A stretch of 64,000 nt of DNA from Anaerovorax sp. IOR16 (GTDB taxonomy: Bacteria > Bacillota > Clostridia > Peptostreptococcales > Anaerovoracaceae), in assembly GCF_017168145.1 (NCBI RefSeq), contig NZ_JADQTL010000009.1:434001-498000 (forward strand), given 5' to 3'. Shown here piece after piece: positions 17,484 to 27,583 of the stretch. Each line of letters starts with the position of its first letter. Within the stretch, counting starts at the first letter, position 1. Made by a program: the position numbers and the translations under genes. Below the pieces are notes generated by a model. The model did no database searches. It was not told the origin of the DNA and worked only from the letters and a program-made list of their open reading frames with translations.

Positions 17484-20207
17484 CTATAAAGCACCTTGAC
17501 GGTGATGCATTCGCAGCCAGAATTTGCGTAATAAGTCCACAGGGATGACGAAAGATGACAAACCTATGGTTAACAGTAATTCTGTAGCGGTTAATGGGCA
17601 TGTACGGAACCATTCTCCGCCAAAGAAAATAAAGAAAATCTGTAAGCAGGATATTAATGCCATAATGCCGATAAAACCTGGATTGTGTCCCAAATGTGCC
17701 GTTAAATTCAAACGGTGTGTCCGAGCATTGAAGCTATTAAAGATGCCGCAGAAAATAAACAAACAGAAAAAGGCAGTTAAAAAACGCAGTGGTGCGGTTT
17801 CATAATGAAAAAAGGTAGAAAACCAATTACATTTTAAAAAGAAAATACATAAAGCAATAGTGCACAGACCCATATAAAGAATTTGCCCAACCATATCTCG
17901 ATTTAACACAGCCTCATCTCTCTTTTTTGGTGGTTCTTCCATGTATTCCTTAAGAGGCGGTTCTCCGGAGAACGCTAATCCTGCTAAGGTATCCATGATG
18001 ATGTTAACCCAAAGCATTTGCGTAATGGTAATTGGTGTTTCAAACCCTAAAAATGGGCATAGAAGGGAGACCCCTACAGCACAAAGATTCATTGTAAGCT
18101 GAAAAACAATAAATTTTCGGATGCTTTTAAAGATTGTTCTGCCGTATAAGATGGCTTTGGCAATGGAGGTAAAGTTATTGTCCAAAATAACGATATCGCT
18201 CGCTTCTTTCGCGACTTCAGTACCGTCGCCCATTGCAAAACCAACATCCGCTTTTTTAAGAGCAGGTGCATCGTTGATTCCGTCACCTGTCATCCCAACG
18301 ACCAGATTCATTTCATGAGCAACTCTTACCAAACGACTTTTATCGGTTGGCAATGCGCGTGCAATGACAGCCGTAGATGGCAATGCTTTTTTGAGCTGAT
18401 CATCACTCATCTGCAATAAATCGGCACTGGTGAAGATTTGTTTATCGGATCCATTTAGTAATCCCACTTTACGAGCAATGGCGGATGCAGTCTCACGGTT
18501 ATCGCCCGTCATCATGATTACTTGTATGCCAGCCGCTTGTACTTCTTTTACTGCACTAGGGACCTCAGGACGAATCGCGTCTGTAATGCTGACCAATGCA
18601 ATCAATCTCAAACCAGAAACATGTTTCACGTTATTTAAATCTTCAAAATGAGTGATAAAATCAGAAAGAGGTGTTGTTGTTGCGGTAATTGCAAGAACAC
18701 GATTTGCCTTTGAGGTCATAGATTCCCACGCTTTTTCTAAAACTTTACGATTGGTAAAATCAAGTAATCTACCTTCTGCGCTGTAATATTGGCTGCAAAG
18801 AGGCAGCAATCGTTCCGGTGCACCTTTCAGCAAAGTAATGCTTTCTTTTCCATGCAGCTGTACTGCAGAGAATTTTTGCGTACTGTTAAAAGGAAGAAAA
18901 TCTACTTTTTTATATAAGGATAGAAAGCCGTCCATGTCATCTTCCAGAAATGGGTTTATGTATTCCAACAATGCACGGTCCGTTGCATTTCCTCCTATAG
19001 CTTTACCATCGGTTAATGCACTGCTGGTATTATAGAAACCAGAGAGGCAAAGAAACTGTCGGAAGTGTTGGGAACGATTTAATTTTTTGGAAAGAATCGT
19101 CCCGTCTCCTAAAATTAATTTGTTTACACTGAGCTTTCCTTCCGTCAGGGTACCTGTCTTATCCGTAAATAAAAGGTTTAAGCTTCCGGATGTTTCAATA
19201 CCTACCAGCTTTCTTACCATTACTTGATCAGATAACATTCGTAACATATTGGAGGATAGGACAACGGTAATCATCATTGGCAGTCCTTCCGGAACAGCTA
19301 CGACAACAACAGTAATAGCTAATGTTAATGCATGAAGGAGATATTCCGTAAATTCGTAAAGGGTTGGCAAGGAAATATCAAGAAGGGAAGTGAAGGGCTG
19401 CTGAGAAAGAACGATTTCACAGAACAAGTCGGAAACTGCAATTAATCCTGCTGCACAGTAACCTAATTTACTAATGCTTTTTGCCAGACCACCAAGCTTT
19501 ACTTTTAAAGGACTGTCTCGTGTTTCATCTTGTACTTCCTGTGCCATATTCCCGTAAAAGGTCATATCACCTACGCGCAATGTTTGCATGACAGCTTCTC
19601 CGTCGCTGACAATGCTGCCACGGAATAGCTGATAGGGAGATAATAGATCCCAATTTTGAGGAGGAATAAAGGAAACTGAATTTGGACTGCTTGTTTTTGA
19701 AGCTTCTGATGTCTCACCATTTAATGCGGATTGGTCTATCTTTAATTGACCGGAAACGATAATGCCATCTGCCGGAATTTTTTCGCCTGCTTGCAATAAG
19801 ATGTAGTCACCGACTACGACTTCATTGATGCTTATGGATTCTACGCTCCCTTCACGCATGACTCGGCATTGAATGCAATCTGCTTCCTGCATAAGCTTTA
19901 AAAAAGCAGCTTCACTTCCATATTCTGAAATAGTGGATACAAGAGTGGATAAAAACACGGCAATGGCAATCCCGCCTGCTTCCATCCAATTAGCATCACG
20001 AAAAAGAAAGACAACGTCAAGGGCCAAAGCAACCAATAGTATTTGTATAAGAGGATCACCAAAGCTGCTTAAATATTGCTTAAAAAAGCTATGACGTTTT
20101 TTAGGGGTAATTTCATTCGAGCCATGGTTTGCTCTGGAGAAAGCGACTTGCTTTCGATCAAGACCTGAAAAGGTTTTAAATTTTTTTGCGCTCATCGTAT
20201 TTAACAT
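17484..20207 (-). CDS. Calcium-transporting P-type ATPase (P2B, PMCA-like)
   Basis: A 907-residue membrane ATPase. The phosphorylated Asp349 lies in LLFTDKTGTLTEG. The hinge TGDGINDAPALKKADVGFAMG and the actuator motif ALNGETSE are present. Transmembrane helix 4 shows VAVPEGLP and helix 6 shows LWVNIIMDTLAGLA. The Asn/Asp pair in M6 with a PEGLP helix 4 is typical of plasma-membrane-type Ca2+ pumps that export Ca2+ with one ion per cycle. AAGGAG lies seven bases before the ATG at 20207 (complement). It appears to be transcribed alone, divergently from the large HD-nucleotidyltransferase gene. Confidence 0.93.
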   Translation of the reverse strand: MLNTMSAKKFKTFSGLDRKQVAFSRANHGSNEITPKKRHSFFKQYLSSFGDPLIQILLVALALDVVFLFRDANWMEAGGIAIAVFLSTLVSTISEYGSEAAFLKLMQEADCIQCRVMREGSVESISINEVVVGDYILLQAGEKIPADGIIVSGQLKIDQSALNGETSEASKTSSPNSVSFIPPQNWDLLSPYQLFRGSIVSDGEAVMQTLRVGDMTFYGNMAQEVQDETRDSPLKVKLGGLAKSISKLGYCAAGLIAVSDLFCEIVLSQQPFTSLLDISLPTLYEFTEYLLHALTLAITVVVVAVPEGLPMMITVVLSSNMLRMLSDQVMVRKLVGIETSGSLNLLFTDKTGTLTEGKLSVNKLILGDGTILSKKLNRSQHFRQFLCLSGFYNTSSALTDGKAIGGNATDRALLEYINPFLEDDMDGFLSLYKKVDFLPFNSTQKFSAVQLHGKESITLLKGAPERLLPLCSQYYSAEGRLLDFTNRKVLEKAWESMTSKANRVLAITATTTPLSDFITHFEDLNNVKHVSGLRLIALVSITDAIRPEVPSAVKEVQAAGIQVIMMTGDNRETASAIARKVGLLNGSDKQIFTSADLLQMSDDQLKKALPSTAVIARALPTDKSRLVRVAHEMNLVVGMTGDGINDAPALKKADVGFAMGDGTEVAKEASDIVILDNNFTSIAKAILYGRTIFKSIRKFIVFQLTMNLCAVGVSLLCPFLGFETPITITQMLWVNIIMDTLAGLAFSGEPPLKEYMEEPPKKRDEAVLNRDMVGQILYMGLCTIALCIFFLKCNWFSTFFHYETAPLRFLTAFFCLFIFCGIFNSFNARTHRLNLTAHLGHNPGFIGIMALISCLQIFFIFFGGEWFRTCPLTATELLLTIGLSSFVIPVDLLRKFWLRMHHRQGAL

Positions 20208-20351
20208 GGTTTTTCTCCTTATTTGTTTCTCAATATCACTTTATGTACGAGCTCATTGGGTTATGCTGGTTTGTCCTAAAATAACGTTGTTTTTTCGATA
20301 GGAACCGTGCATAATAAAAGAAAGAATATAGATAGTCAGAGGGGTGGCGGC

Positions 20352-23300
20352 ATGCAGAAAAAGCGGATACAAGAAATTTATAAGACAATAACAGAACGTC
20401 TGACTCGACGTGATTTTTTAAGAAAAACAAGGCTTACAAAAAAAGCAATGCAAAGTTTCTTGAAAGAAGAACATTGGAAACAGGCAATTAAAAATGTGAT
20501 AGAAACACAAAGCCTTTCTTGCCGTAATATATTAGAAAATTTTAAACCCATCCTGCAACAACTATGTGATACAGAGCCAAGAATCGGGTGGTTTTCTTAT
20601 ATTTATCTATATCTAAGAAAGAATCTATTTCCGGAAAGTGTATCATTGGAAGAGAATAACAACTATGATATTTTAGTCTTTATTTATCTAGAAATACTTC
20701 GGATTTTTATTGAGTATGACCGTCAAGTTCGTGAATTTGATCCTCAAAAGGATTTTATTTTTTTAACCGAAGAAGAATTGTTAAGCAGCCATAATTCTGA
20801 TGAATATCAACGTTTTAAAGATTGTTATGAAAAACAGTTTATCTATGAGATGATGTGTATCGGAAGAGAGGAAACAGATTTTGATTCCTTAGGGCATATT
20901 GCCGGGGTACATGCAATTGCCATGCATGTTGCAAGACAGATGGCAGAAGCGGGGATACCCATTGATTTGGCATTGGTTTCAGGGTCATCTGCCGGCCATG
21001 ATATTGGAAAGTATGGCTGTAGAAGTGCAGAGATAAAAAGAATGCCTTATCTGCATTACTATTATACTGACCAATGGTTTAAAAATCATGATATGCCTGC
21101 CATTGGACATATTGCTACAAACCATTCCACTTGGGATTTAGAACTTGAGAATCTACCGGTCGAGTCCCTTGTATTAATTTATGCCGATTTCCGAGTAAAG
21201 AGCAATGGCAAGCGCAATGGCAGAGAGCATATTGAATTTTATTCATTGCGAGATTCTTTTCATATTATATTGAATAAGCTGGATAATGTAGATAATACCA
21301 AAAGAGATCGTTATCGCCACGTATATGCGAAGTTGGTTGATTTTCAAAGCTATATGCAAAACCTTGGAGTAAATACGGATCTCACAACTAGCGTTTTAGA
21401 ACCTAGAATAAAAAAAGATGCAGTATTGATGGATTTGGAAGAAACGATTCAAAACTTAAAATACTTGGCTATAGACCATAATATTCAACTTATGAATAAA
21501 TTAAGCAGCGAAGCATCTTTTGCAAGTATCGTCGAGTCTGCAAGGAGTGAAAAAAATTGGAAAAACAGCCGTGCTTATTTAAATATTTTTGAAGAATATT
21601 TCACTTATATGACTCAAAAACAAAAAATGATTACGTTGAATTTTCTTTATGAGCTGTTGATGCACCGTGAAGGTGACATCCGAAGACAAGCTGCCGATTT
21701 GATGGGGAATATCATTGTTCATTATGATGAAGAATATCGTAAAGAATTACCGGAGAACGTGACACGTGATGTAAACGAATTCACAGCATTTCAGCTTTGG
21801 GAGTATTATTTGGAGAAAATTATACTGCCAGATCATAAGGTGACGGAACAGCATAAGCGTTGGATTGGGTATGCATTAAAATTGGTTGTGGGTTCCGTAC
21901 TTATGCGTTGCCAAAAGGGAGAAGAGACAGAGTATTTGGCAAGATTTTTAAAGTATTATGAAGATTGGAACCGAGAAGATTCCACAGCTTTCGTTTTAGT
22001 GGACTGTATGCTGCTGCTGCCTGTTTTTTTACTTTCTGAAAATCAAAGAGATTGTTTATTAAAATTTGTTCAGGAATTAGCTAAAAGAGATTCCGTTGAG
22101 CTTCATGTAGGTGTTTTACGTTTTTTAAACTATGTTACGGAGACGGTACAAAAAACACCGAAGGATGCAGACCGTATGATTTCCATTTTAAGAGTACTTC
22201 CCAAAGAACAATCGGTGAGCTTACAATTTCTGGCTGAGAGAATTATAAAAAACTGGGATTTGGATGAATCACTTTGGCCTTACAATAAAACTTTAATTTA
22301 TGAAGATGCCGAGGTGGTTTCCGATATTTTTTTAGAGAATTTAAAAGCGGCAACCCCTTGGATTATAAAATCGGTTAATTTAGAATTGCTTTTAGACCGT
22401 GTTTTAGTGGATCATGAGACTTCTGTTTTGCATGTCGCGACACATCTTTCAAACTTAATAAAAGTAAGTGAGCGTGTTACGGTACGTCACAGTGCTGGAG
22501 AAGCACTTCTTAAAATTGCTCCGCTTTTAACCAGAGATCAAAGGAATGAAGTTGCAATAGAATTGACGAAAGGACTTGAAATCGGAGAATATCAATTTTC
22601 CAAATACATCCCACAATATTTGGGAGAATTTGTATTGTATTTGCATCCAAAGGAATTGGATGAATTTGTAAGAGACTTAAGACCATTGTTGATCAGTACT
22701 AATGAGAGAGTCGTTTGCGTAGCTCTAGATACCGTAGGGATTGTATTACAGAAATACAATAGCTATCGTACACGGTTTGTTGAGGAAAAGGGTGTCTTTG
22801 AAGAACGTAAAAAACAATTTTTAGGAATGCTGTTAAGCGGACTTTCTAATTATAGAAATTCTGTAAGTCAGGAGGCCTTTTTAGTCATTGGCCAATATTT
22901 GTTTGGAAAAGAATTATTATCACTGAAAGAAAAGAAAGAAATCTTTCAAGTGTTGTATAAAAAGCTGATAACATTAATTGAAGGAAGAGAGACAACGGAA
23001 TTGGCATTTTTTAATAATGCGGCTTCCTTAAATCATATTTATCGTTTTATCAATGATTACTTGTTTTATTATACAAGATTTGATATTAGAGAACCCTATA
23101 AGGTGGCATTTTTTCCAGGAACATTCGATCCATTTTCTTTGGGGCATAAGGGTATTGCAAGAGAGATTCGTGATATGGGTTTTGTTGTCTATCTTGCTTT
23201 GGACGAATTTTCATGGTCAAAAAAGACACAGCCTCGAATGATACGACGTCAGATTATGAGTATGTCCATAGCCAATGAAGAAAATATTTATCTGTTCCCA

Positions 23301-25214
23301 GATGACATTCCGGTAAACATTGCTAATCCGGAGGATTTGCGCCGCTTAAAGGACTTATTTTTTGCTAAAGAAATTTATATGGTGGCGGGAAGCGATGTAG
23401 TAGAAAATGCTTCTTCTTATAAACTCAAACCGGTTGAGGATTCCATACAAACCTTTCACCATATTTTGTTTTTGAGAAGCAGCCAAGTAGAAGAGGAAGA
23501 GACTCTGGGAATGGATTCTCCAGAGCAGAAAATATTAGGTAATTTAATTCAGTTAAAATTACCGATGCACTTAGAAGATATTAGTTCAACTCGCATTCGA
23601 GAAAACATTGATTTGAATCGAGATATATCTAATTTAATTGATCCTGTGGCTCAGAATTATATTTATGAAAATAGTTTGTATTTAAGAGAATCACAATATA
23701 AGGAAGTCATACAGATTAAAAATATGAGAGCTGTTGTTAAAGAACGAATTGACTCGGAATTACTTTCAGAATTACAAAAATGTATGATAGATGAAAGCAG
23801 AAAGTATGAATTTTTCAATACTCTAAAACAGAAGAAATCAAAATTATTGATTCTTAGAGATGAAATTTCTAATAATAAGATTGTTGGTGCAGTTGCATTT
23901 CGTCAGGTTGGAACCAGTGAGTTATACGGAGAATTTAAAAGTACAAAAGTGGCCAATTATATTCGCGAAAATACATCTGGAAAAATTATTCTAATTACTG
24001 CTGTTTATGAAAATCCAAACTGCTTGGAAAAGGAGCTGGCTCAAATCTTATTGACTGAAACACTTGCTTATGCATTGAAAAGAGATTTTACTTATGCAGT
24101 GTTTAGTCCAAGTCAATGTTTTTCAATCATAAAATACAGCAACGTTTTAGAACGGCAAGGTTTTTATTCTTTAAAAGAAAATGACACCGATCGTATGATT
24201 TATGTTGTTGACATGAAAATGCCGCTGACACTATTTAAGAATGTTGAAACCGTGATAAAAGAGCCGTTTCGTCACAATCAACGAGTTTTGGATGCCATTA
24301 ATCGCTCCCATGAACGATTACAGAGAGTTCTTACAACGCTTTATCCGGGTAGTTTAGTGCTCTCATTTAATGCTGAATTTATGCATAATAAAATTGTTGA
24401 CTTAATTACAGCAGCAAATGGTGTTCCAAGTGAACCATTGGCGGTAAGAAAATTAGGTAAAAATATGTGTGTTCCCTTTGGTAAGATATTAAAAGGAATG
24501 ATTGTACCAAATACCGTTTCGAAGTCTTTGCATACAGAAAAGACATTTGATTCACAGATAAAAAAATTTAATATTACGGAGTATCCAAATTATTCTCCTT
24601 TGGTAAATCAGATTCGTACAATAAAATCGTTTAATCGTCCAGTGATTCTAGTTGATGATATATTGCATAAGGGATATCGAATTCGAAAATTAGATCCTAT
24701 TTTTAAGCAGGAAAATGTGGAGATTGATCGTATTATTGTAGGGATATTATCAGGGCGTGGCAAGGATTTGATGGCAATTCAAAACCGGAAGGTTGAAAGT
24801 GCTTACTTTCTGCCATCTATGCATTCATGGTTTGTCGAATCCAGCATCTATCCGTTTTTAGGAGGCGACACCGTTGAACGAGAAGAAAAAATGCAAGCCA
24901 ATCTTTTGAATTCTGTGAATTTAATTTTACCGTACGTTGCACCGAGTTTTTTGATGGATGCATCAAAAGCAACTATTTATGATTTTTCAATGACTTGTCT
25001 TGAAAATGCAAGAGAAATCATGCAGGTTTTAGAAGAAGAATATCAAATGGAATTTGAACGTAAATTAACACTGAATCGGTTGAGTGAAGTCATTGTTTCC
25101 CCTTGCTGTCCAGATAAGGGAGGATGCCTAAGCTATGATTATCATTTACGGCCGTCTGTTTATATTTCAAATGATATTGAAAAATTAATTCGATTGAGGA
25201 ATTTTATTGAATAG
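20352..25214 (+). CDS. Multidomain protein: HD hydrolase, helical repeats, NadD-like nucleotidyltransferase, GNAT and PRTase-like domains
   Basis: A predicted 1620-residue cytoplasmic protein. The start is ATG 20352, just after GAGGGGTGG. Domains in order: an HD phosphohydrolase (HIAGVHAIAMH 182-192, HD pair His216-Asp217, GHIATNH near 252-258, closing Asp279 in LIYADF); a long alpha-helical, HEAT-like region about 380-880; a NadD-type nucleotidyltransferase (PGTFDPFSLGH 922-932, SSTRIR 1078-1083); a GNAT-like acetyltransferase about 1110-1320; and a type-I phosphoribosyltransferase-like segment with the PRPP loop VILVDDILHKGYR at 1431-1443. It ends with a cysteine-rich SPCCPDKGGCLS stretch. 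The overall function is unknown to me. It overlaps or abuts the next gene, implying coupled translation. Confidence 0.85.
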   Translation: MQKKRIQEIYKTITERLTRRDFLRKTRLTKKAMQSFLKEEHWKQAIKNVIETQSLSCRNILENFKPILQQLCDTEPRIGWFSYIYLYLRKNLFPESVSLEENNNYDILVFIYLEILRIFIEYDRQVREFDPQKDFIFLTEEELLSSHNSDEYQRFKDCYEKQFIYEMMCIGREETDFDSLGHIAGVHAIAMHVARQMAEAGIPIDLALVSGSSAGHDIGKYGCRSAEIKRMPYLHYYYTDQWFKNHDMPAIGHIATNHSTWDLELENLPVESLVLIYADFRVKSNGKRNGREHIEFYSLRDSFHIILNKLDNVDNTKRDRYRHVYAKLVDFQSYMQNLGVNTDLTTSVLEPRIKKDAVLMDLEETIQNLKYLAIDHNIQLMNKLSSEASFASIVESARSEKNWKNSRAYLNIFEEYFTYMTQKQKMITLNFLYELLMHREGDIRRQAADLMGNIIVHYDEEYRKELPENVTRDVNEFTAFQLWEYYLEKIILPDHKVTEQHKRWIGYALKLVVGSVLMRCQKGEETEYLARFLKYYEDWNREDSTAFVLVDCMLLLPVFLLSENQRDCLLKFVQELAKRDSVELHVGVLRFLNYVTETVQKTPKDADRMISILRVLPKEQSVSLQFLAERIIKNWDLDESLWPYNKTLIYEDAEVVSDIFLENLKAATPWIIKSVNLELLLDRVLVDHETSVLHVATHLSNLIKVSERVTVRHSAGEALLKIAPLLTRDQRNEVAIELTKGLEIGEYQFSKYIPQYLGEFVLYLHPKELDEFVRDLRPLLISTNERVVCVALDTVGIVLQKYNSYRTRFVEEKGVFEERKKQFLGMLLSGLSNYRNSVSQEAFLVIGQYLFGKELLSLKEKKEIFQVLYKKLITLIEGRETTELAFFNNAASLNHIYRFINDYLFYYTRFDIREPYKVAFFPGTFDPFSLGHKGIAREIRDMGFVVYLALDEFSWSKKTQPRMIRRQIMSMSIANEENIYLFPDDIPVNIANPEDLRRLKDLFFAKEIYMVAGSDVVENASSYKLKPVEDSIQTFHHILFLRSSQVEEEETLGMDSPEQKILGNLIQLKLPMHLEDISSTRIRENIDLNRDISNLIDPVAQNYIYENSLYLRESQYKEVIQIKNMRAVVKERIDSELLSELQKCMIDESRKYEFFNTLKQKKSKLLILRDEISNNKIVGAVAFRQVGTSELYGEFKSTKVANYIRENTSGKIILITAVYENPNCLEKELAQILLTETLAYALKRDFTYAVFSPSQCFSIIKYSNVLERQGFYSLKENDTDRMIYVVDMKMPLTLFKNVETVIKEPFRHNQRVLDAINRSHERLQRVLTTLYPGSLVLSFNAEFMHNKIVDLITAANGVPSEPLAVRKLGKNMCVPFGKILKGMIVPNTVSKSLHTEKTFDSQIKKFNITEYPNYSPLVNQIRTIKSFNRPVILVDDILHKGYRIRKLDPIFKQENVEIDRIIVGILSGRGKDLMAIQNRKVESAYFLPSMHSWFVESSIYPFLGGDTVEREEKMQANLLNSVNLILPYVAPSFLMDASKATIYDFSMTCLENAREIMQVLEEEYQMEFERKLTLNRLSEVIVSPCCPDKGGCLSYDYHLRPSVYISNDIEKLIRLRNFIE

Positions 25215-25227
25215 AGAAGAGGGAACT

Positions 25228-26472
25228 ATGGAATATTTTGAAATCGGTAAATATGGATTTTTTGCAGAAAAGAGAGATTTAAAAAAATCAAAAGCTCGCT
25301 TTGCTGTAACACATGAAGCAATGTTATTTAACCAAGAAGGTTTATTTTGGCTCAATCAAGATATGCTCGATGTTGCTTATAAGAAGTATGAAATTCAAGA
25401 ACTAGAATCATTGAGAAAAGGGGAAACTGAAAAGGATTGGATAAAAGAAAAAATACAGAATGGATTGTTGGGTTTTGTCAATTTATCCCGTCAAAGCAAA
25501 GAAAGATGGATGGAAGAAATTGAGAAAGAAATAGAAGATGCTGTAGAAAAACCATTGAAAAAACTGAAAGTTAGCGTATTGGCATTAGGCGATGTGGGTG
25601 GCACTCTATTAACAGCACTAAAACTTTTAGGTGGCGATGTTATTGACCAAATAGGAATTTGGGATATCAATCCATCGGTATGTAAAAGATGGGAATATGA
25701 GATGAATCAAACTGCTTATCCTTGGCAATATGATATCCTTCCTTCCGTAAATATCCTTGAAGAGAAAGAACTTTTTGACTGTGATATATTTATTTTTTGT
25801 GCATCTAAGGGAATACCGCCGGTAGGATCAAAGGAGACCGATGTACGTATGGCACAGTTTCATGCCAATCGCGAAATTATAAGAAAATATGCAAAAATGG
25901 CTAGAATAAAGTCATTTCGCGGTCGTTTTGCAGTGGTGTCAGATCCTGTCGATCCACTTTGCAGAGAAGCATTTTTCGCTTCCAATGAGGCAGAGGATGG
26001 TAACTTTGATGGAAAAGGATTAAGACCTGAACAGATACAAGGCTATGGACTTGGCGTTATGAACAGCCGTGCTGCATATTATGCAAAAAAAGATGATCAA
26101 TATGCTTCCTTTCTAACAGAGGGAAGGGCCTTCGGACCGCATGGGAATGATTTGGTAATTGCAAACAGCATTAAAAATTATGACGATCTTCTTTCAAAAA
26201 ATCTGACTAAGCTAGCGGTAGAGGCTAATTTAAAAACAAGGGAGGAAGGCTTTAAGCCATACATTGCACCTGCATTATCTTCTGCAGCCATTTCAATTTT
26301 ATTGACTTTACGCGGAGAATGGCATTATAGTTCTAATTTTTTAGGTGGAATTTTTATGGGATGTAAAAATAAATTGAGCAGAATTGGACTTGAAATGGAA
26401 GCGTTGTCTTTACCGGAAGCCTTATATGGACGCTTGGAAAAAGCGTATCGTGGACTGGAGGAGATACAATGA
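25228..26472 (+). CDS. Lactate/malate dehydrogenase-like NAD-binding protein with unusual active site
   Basis: A 414-residue protein starting at ATG 25228 behind GAAGAGGG; an in-frame TTG at 25207 overlaps the previous stop and is rejected. The first 110 residues are not recognised. A Rossmann domain follows, with GDVGG at 121-125 and the adenine-ribose Asp in GIWDIN. LDH/MDH landmarks are DVRMAQFHANREIIRKYA, VVSDPVDPLC, and FGPHGNDL with the expected catalytic His305. The Asp that normally pairs with this His (LDxxR motif) is not found: the matching stretch reads VMNSRAA. It may be a divergent dehydrogenase. The stop overlaps the next start (ATGA). Confidence 0.75.
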   Translation: MEYFEIGKYGFFAEKRDLKKSKARFAVTHEAMLFNQEGLFWLNQDMLDVAYKKYEIQELESLRKGETEKDWIKEKIQNGLLGFVNLSRQSKERWMEEIEKEIEDAVEKPLKKLKVSVLALGDVGGTLLTALKLLGGDVIDQIGIWDINPSVCKRWEYEMNQTAYPWQYDILPSVNILEEKELFDCDIFIFCASKGIPPVGSKETDVRMAQFHANREIIRKYAKMARIKSFRGRFAVVSDPVDPLCREAFFASNEAEDGNFDGKGLRPEQIQGYGLGVMNSRAAYYAKKDDQYASFLTEGRAFGPHGNDLVIANSIKNYDDLLSKNLTKLAVEANLKTREEGFKPYIAPALSSAAISILLTLRGEWHYSSNFLGGIFMGCKNKLSRIGLEMEALSLPEALYGRLEKAYRGLEEIQ

Positions 26473-27569
26473 CGGAGATAAGAAAAGACGAAAGAAAAAA
26501 TCAGGAAAATAAAATGTTATATGTTATTCAGCCAATCTGTCCGGAGCCGACTAAAACAAAGCGCTTAGATGAGGTTTTAGAATTTGCTTTGGAAGGGATT
26601 CCCTATAAAAAAATCACTTCTATAGAAGACTTTAAAAATTTACAAGGGAAACGATTGCTGTTTGCGGTAACCTTAGGGGAGTCCGGTATTAATTTAGAAT
26701 ACTATCATTATCTGAAAGAAATGCGGCTTCATGCAGATTTGCTAACAAATTGCGTAGGCGGTTTAATTTTGGATGGAAACAGCGAGTTATATACAAAGTC
26801 CGTCGCCAGAGAACTTGTTTTTGCAGCAAATCAAGCAGGCTGTACGTTTCCGGGGAGACCCTTGGTAGAGGGAACTAGGGTTTTATATAATTTTAAAGTG
26901 CAAGCAAAAAATTTAAATACAGATTGTTTTTCTGCTTATTTAGAAGCAAGTCGGATTTTAGTGCATGAAATTATAGATTATAGAAAAAATTCTGTAAAAA
27001 AACCGAATTTGCTGGTTCTTCATGCAAGCAATTTTAAAACGTCAAATACTATGACGTTATGGAACATGGTAAATGAAAAATTAAAGGATTGTTCCATACA
27101 TGAGATATCTTTACGAAATGGAACCATTCAGGATTGTGCAGGATGTCCGTATACTATGTGTATGCATTATAGTGAAGACAGCAATTGCTATTATGGGGGA
27201 GTGATTGTGGAGCAAGTATATCCGGCAATATTGGATTGCGATGGTCTGATTATGCTCTGCCCAAATTACAACGACGCGGTTAGTGCAAATCTTTCGGCTA
27301 GTATAAATCGTTTAACGGCACTCTTTCGCAAGCAACGATTTTATGATAAGAGCCTGTTTGCAGTAATTGTTTCTGGCTATAGTGGCGGAGACATTGTTGC
27401 ACAGCAGTTAATTGGTGCCTTAAATATGAATAAGAGTTTTGCATTGCCATCAAAATTTTGTATGATTGAAACTGCAAATGATCCGGGAAGCATTTTACAG
27501 GTAAATGGAATTGCAGATAGAACAGAAAGATTTGCACAGCATATTCGTCAGTGTCTAAGCGCAAAATAA
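26469..27569 (+). CDS. Flavodoxin-fold NAD(P)H-dependent oxidoreductase-like protein with extra N-terminal domain
   Basis: A 366-residue protein whose ATG overlaps the previous stop by four bases. Residues 1-175 are an unrecognised domain. From about 178 a flavodoxin-like domain begins (PNLLVLHASNFKTSNT), with the cysteine cluster CAGCPYTMC that NADPH-dependent FMN reductase/iron-sulfur flavoproteins often carry, then LIMLCPNYNDAVSANLSASINR. These features point to FMN binding and electron transfer. It completes a tightly coupled three-gene set with the multidomain and dehydrogenase-like proteins, and mutY follows 14 bases later. The substrate is unknown. Confidence 0.75.
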   Translation: MTEIRKDERKNQENKMLYVIQPICPEPTKTKRLDEVLEFALEGIPYKKITSIEDFKNLQGKRLLFAVTLGESGINLEYYHYLKEMRLHADLLTNCVGGLILDGNSELYTKSVARELVFAANQAGCTFPGRPLVEGTRVLYNFKVQAKNLNTDCFSAYLEASRILVHEIIDYRKNSVKKPNLLVLHASNFKTSNTMTLWNMVNEKLKDCSIHEISLRNGTIQDCAGCPYTMCMHYSEDSNCYYGGVIVEQVYPAILDCDGLIMLCPNYNDAVSANLSASINRLTALFRKQRFYDKSLFAVIVSGYSGGDIVAQQLIGALNMNKSFALPSKFCMIETANDPGSILQVNGIADRTERFAQHIRQCLSAK

Positions 27570-27583
27570 ACTCAGGAGAAAAC

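Noticed and set aside
17524-17805. 93-codon plus-strand frame inside the Ca2+ ATPase gene
   Set aside because: It is antisense to a well-conserved membrane domain, has no ribosome site, and has a composition expected of a shadow frame.
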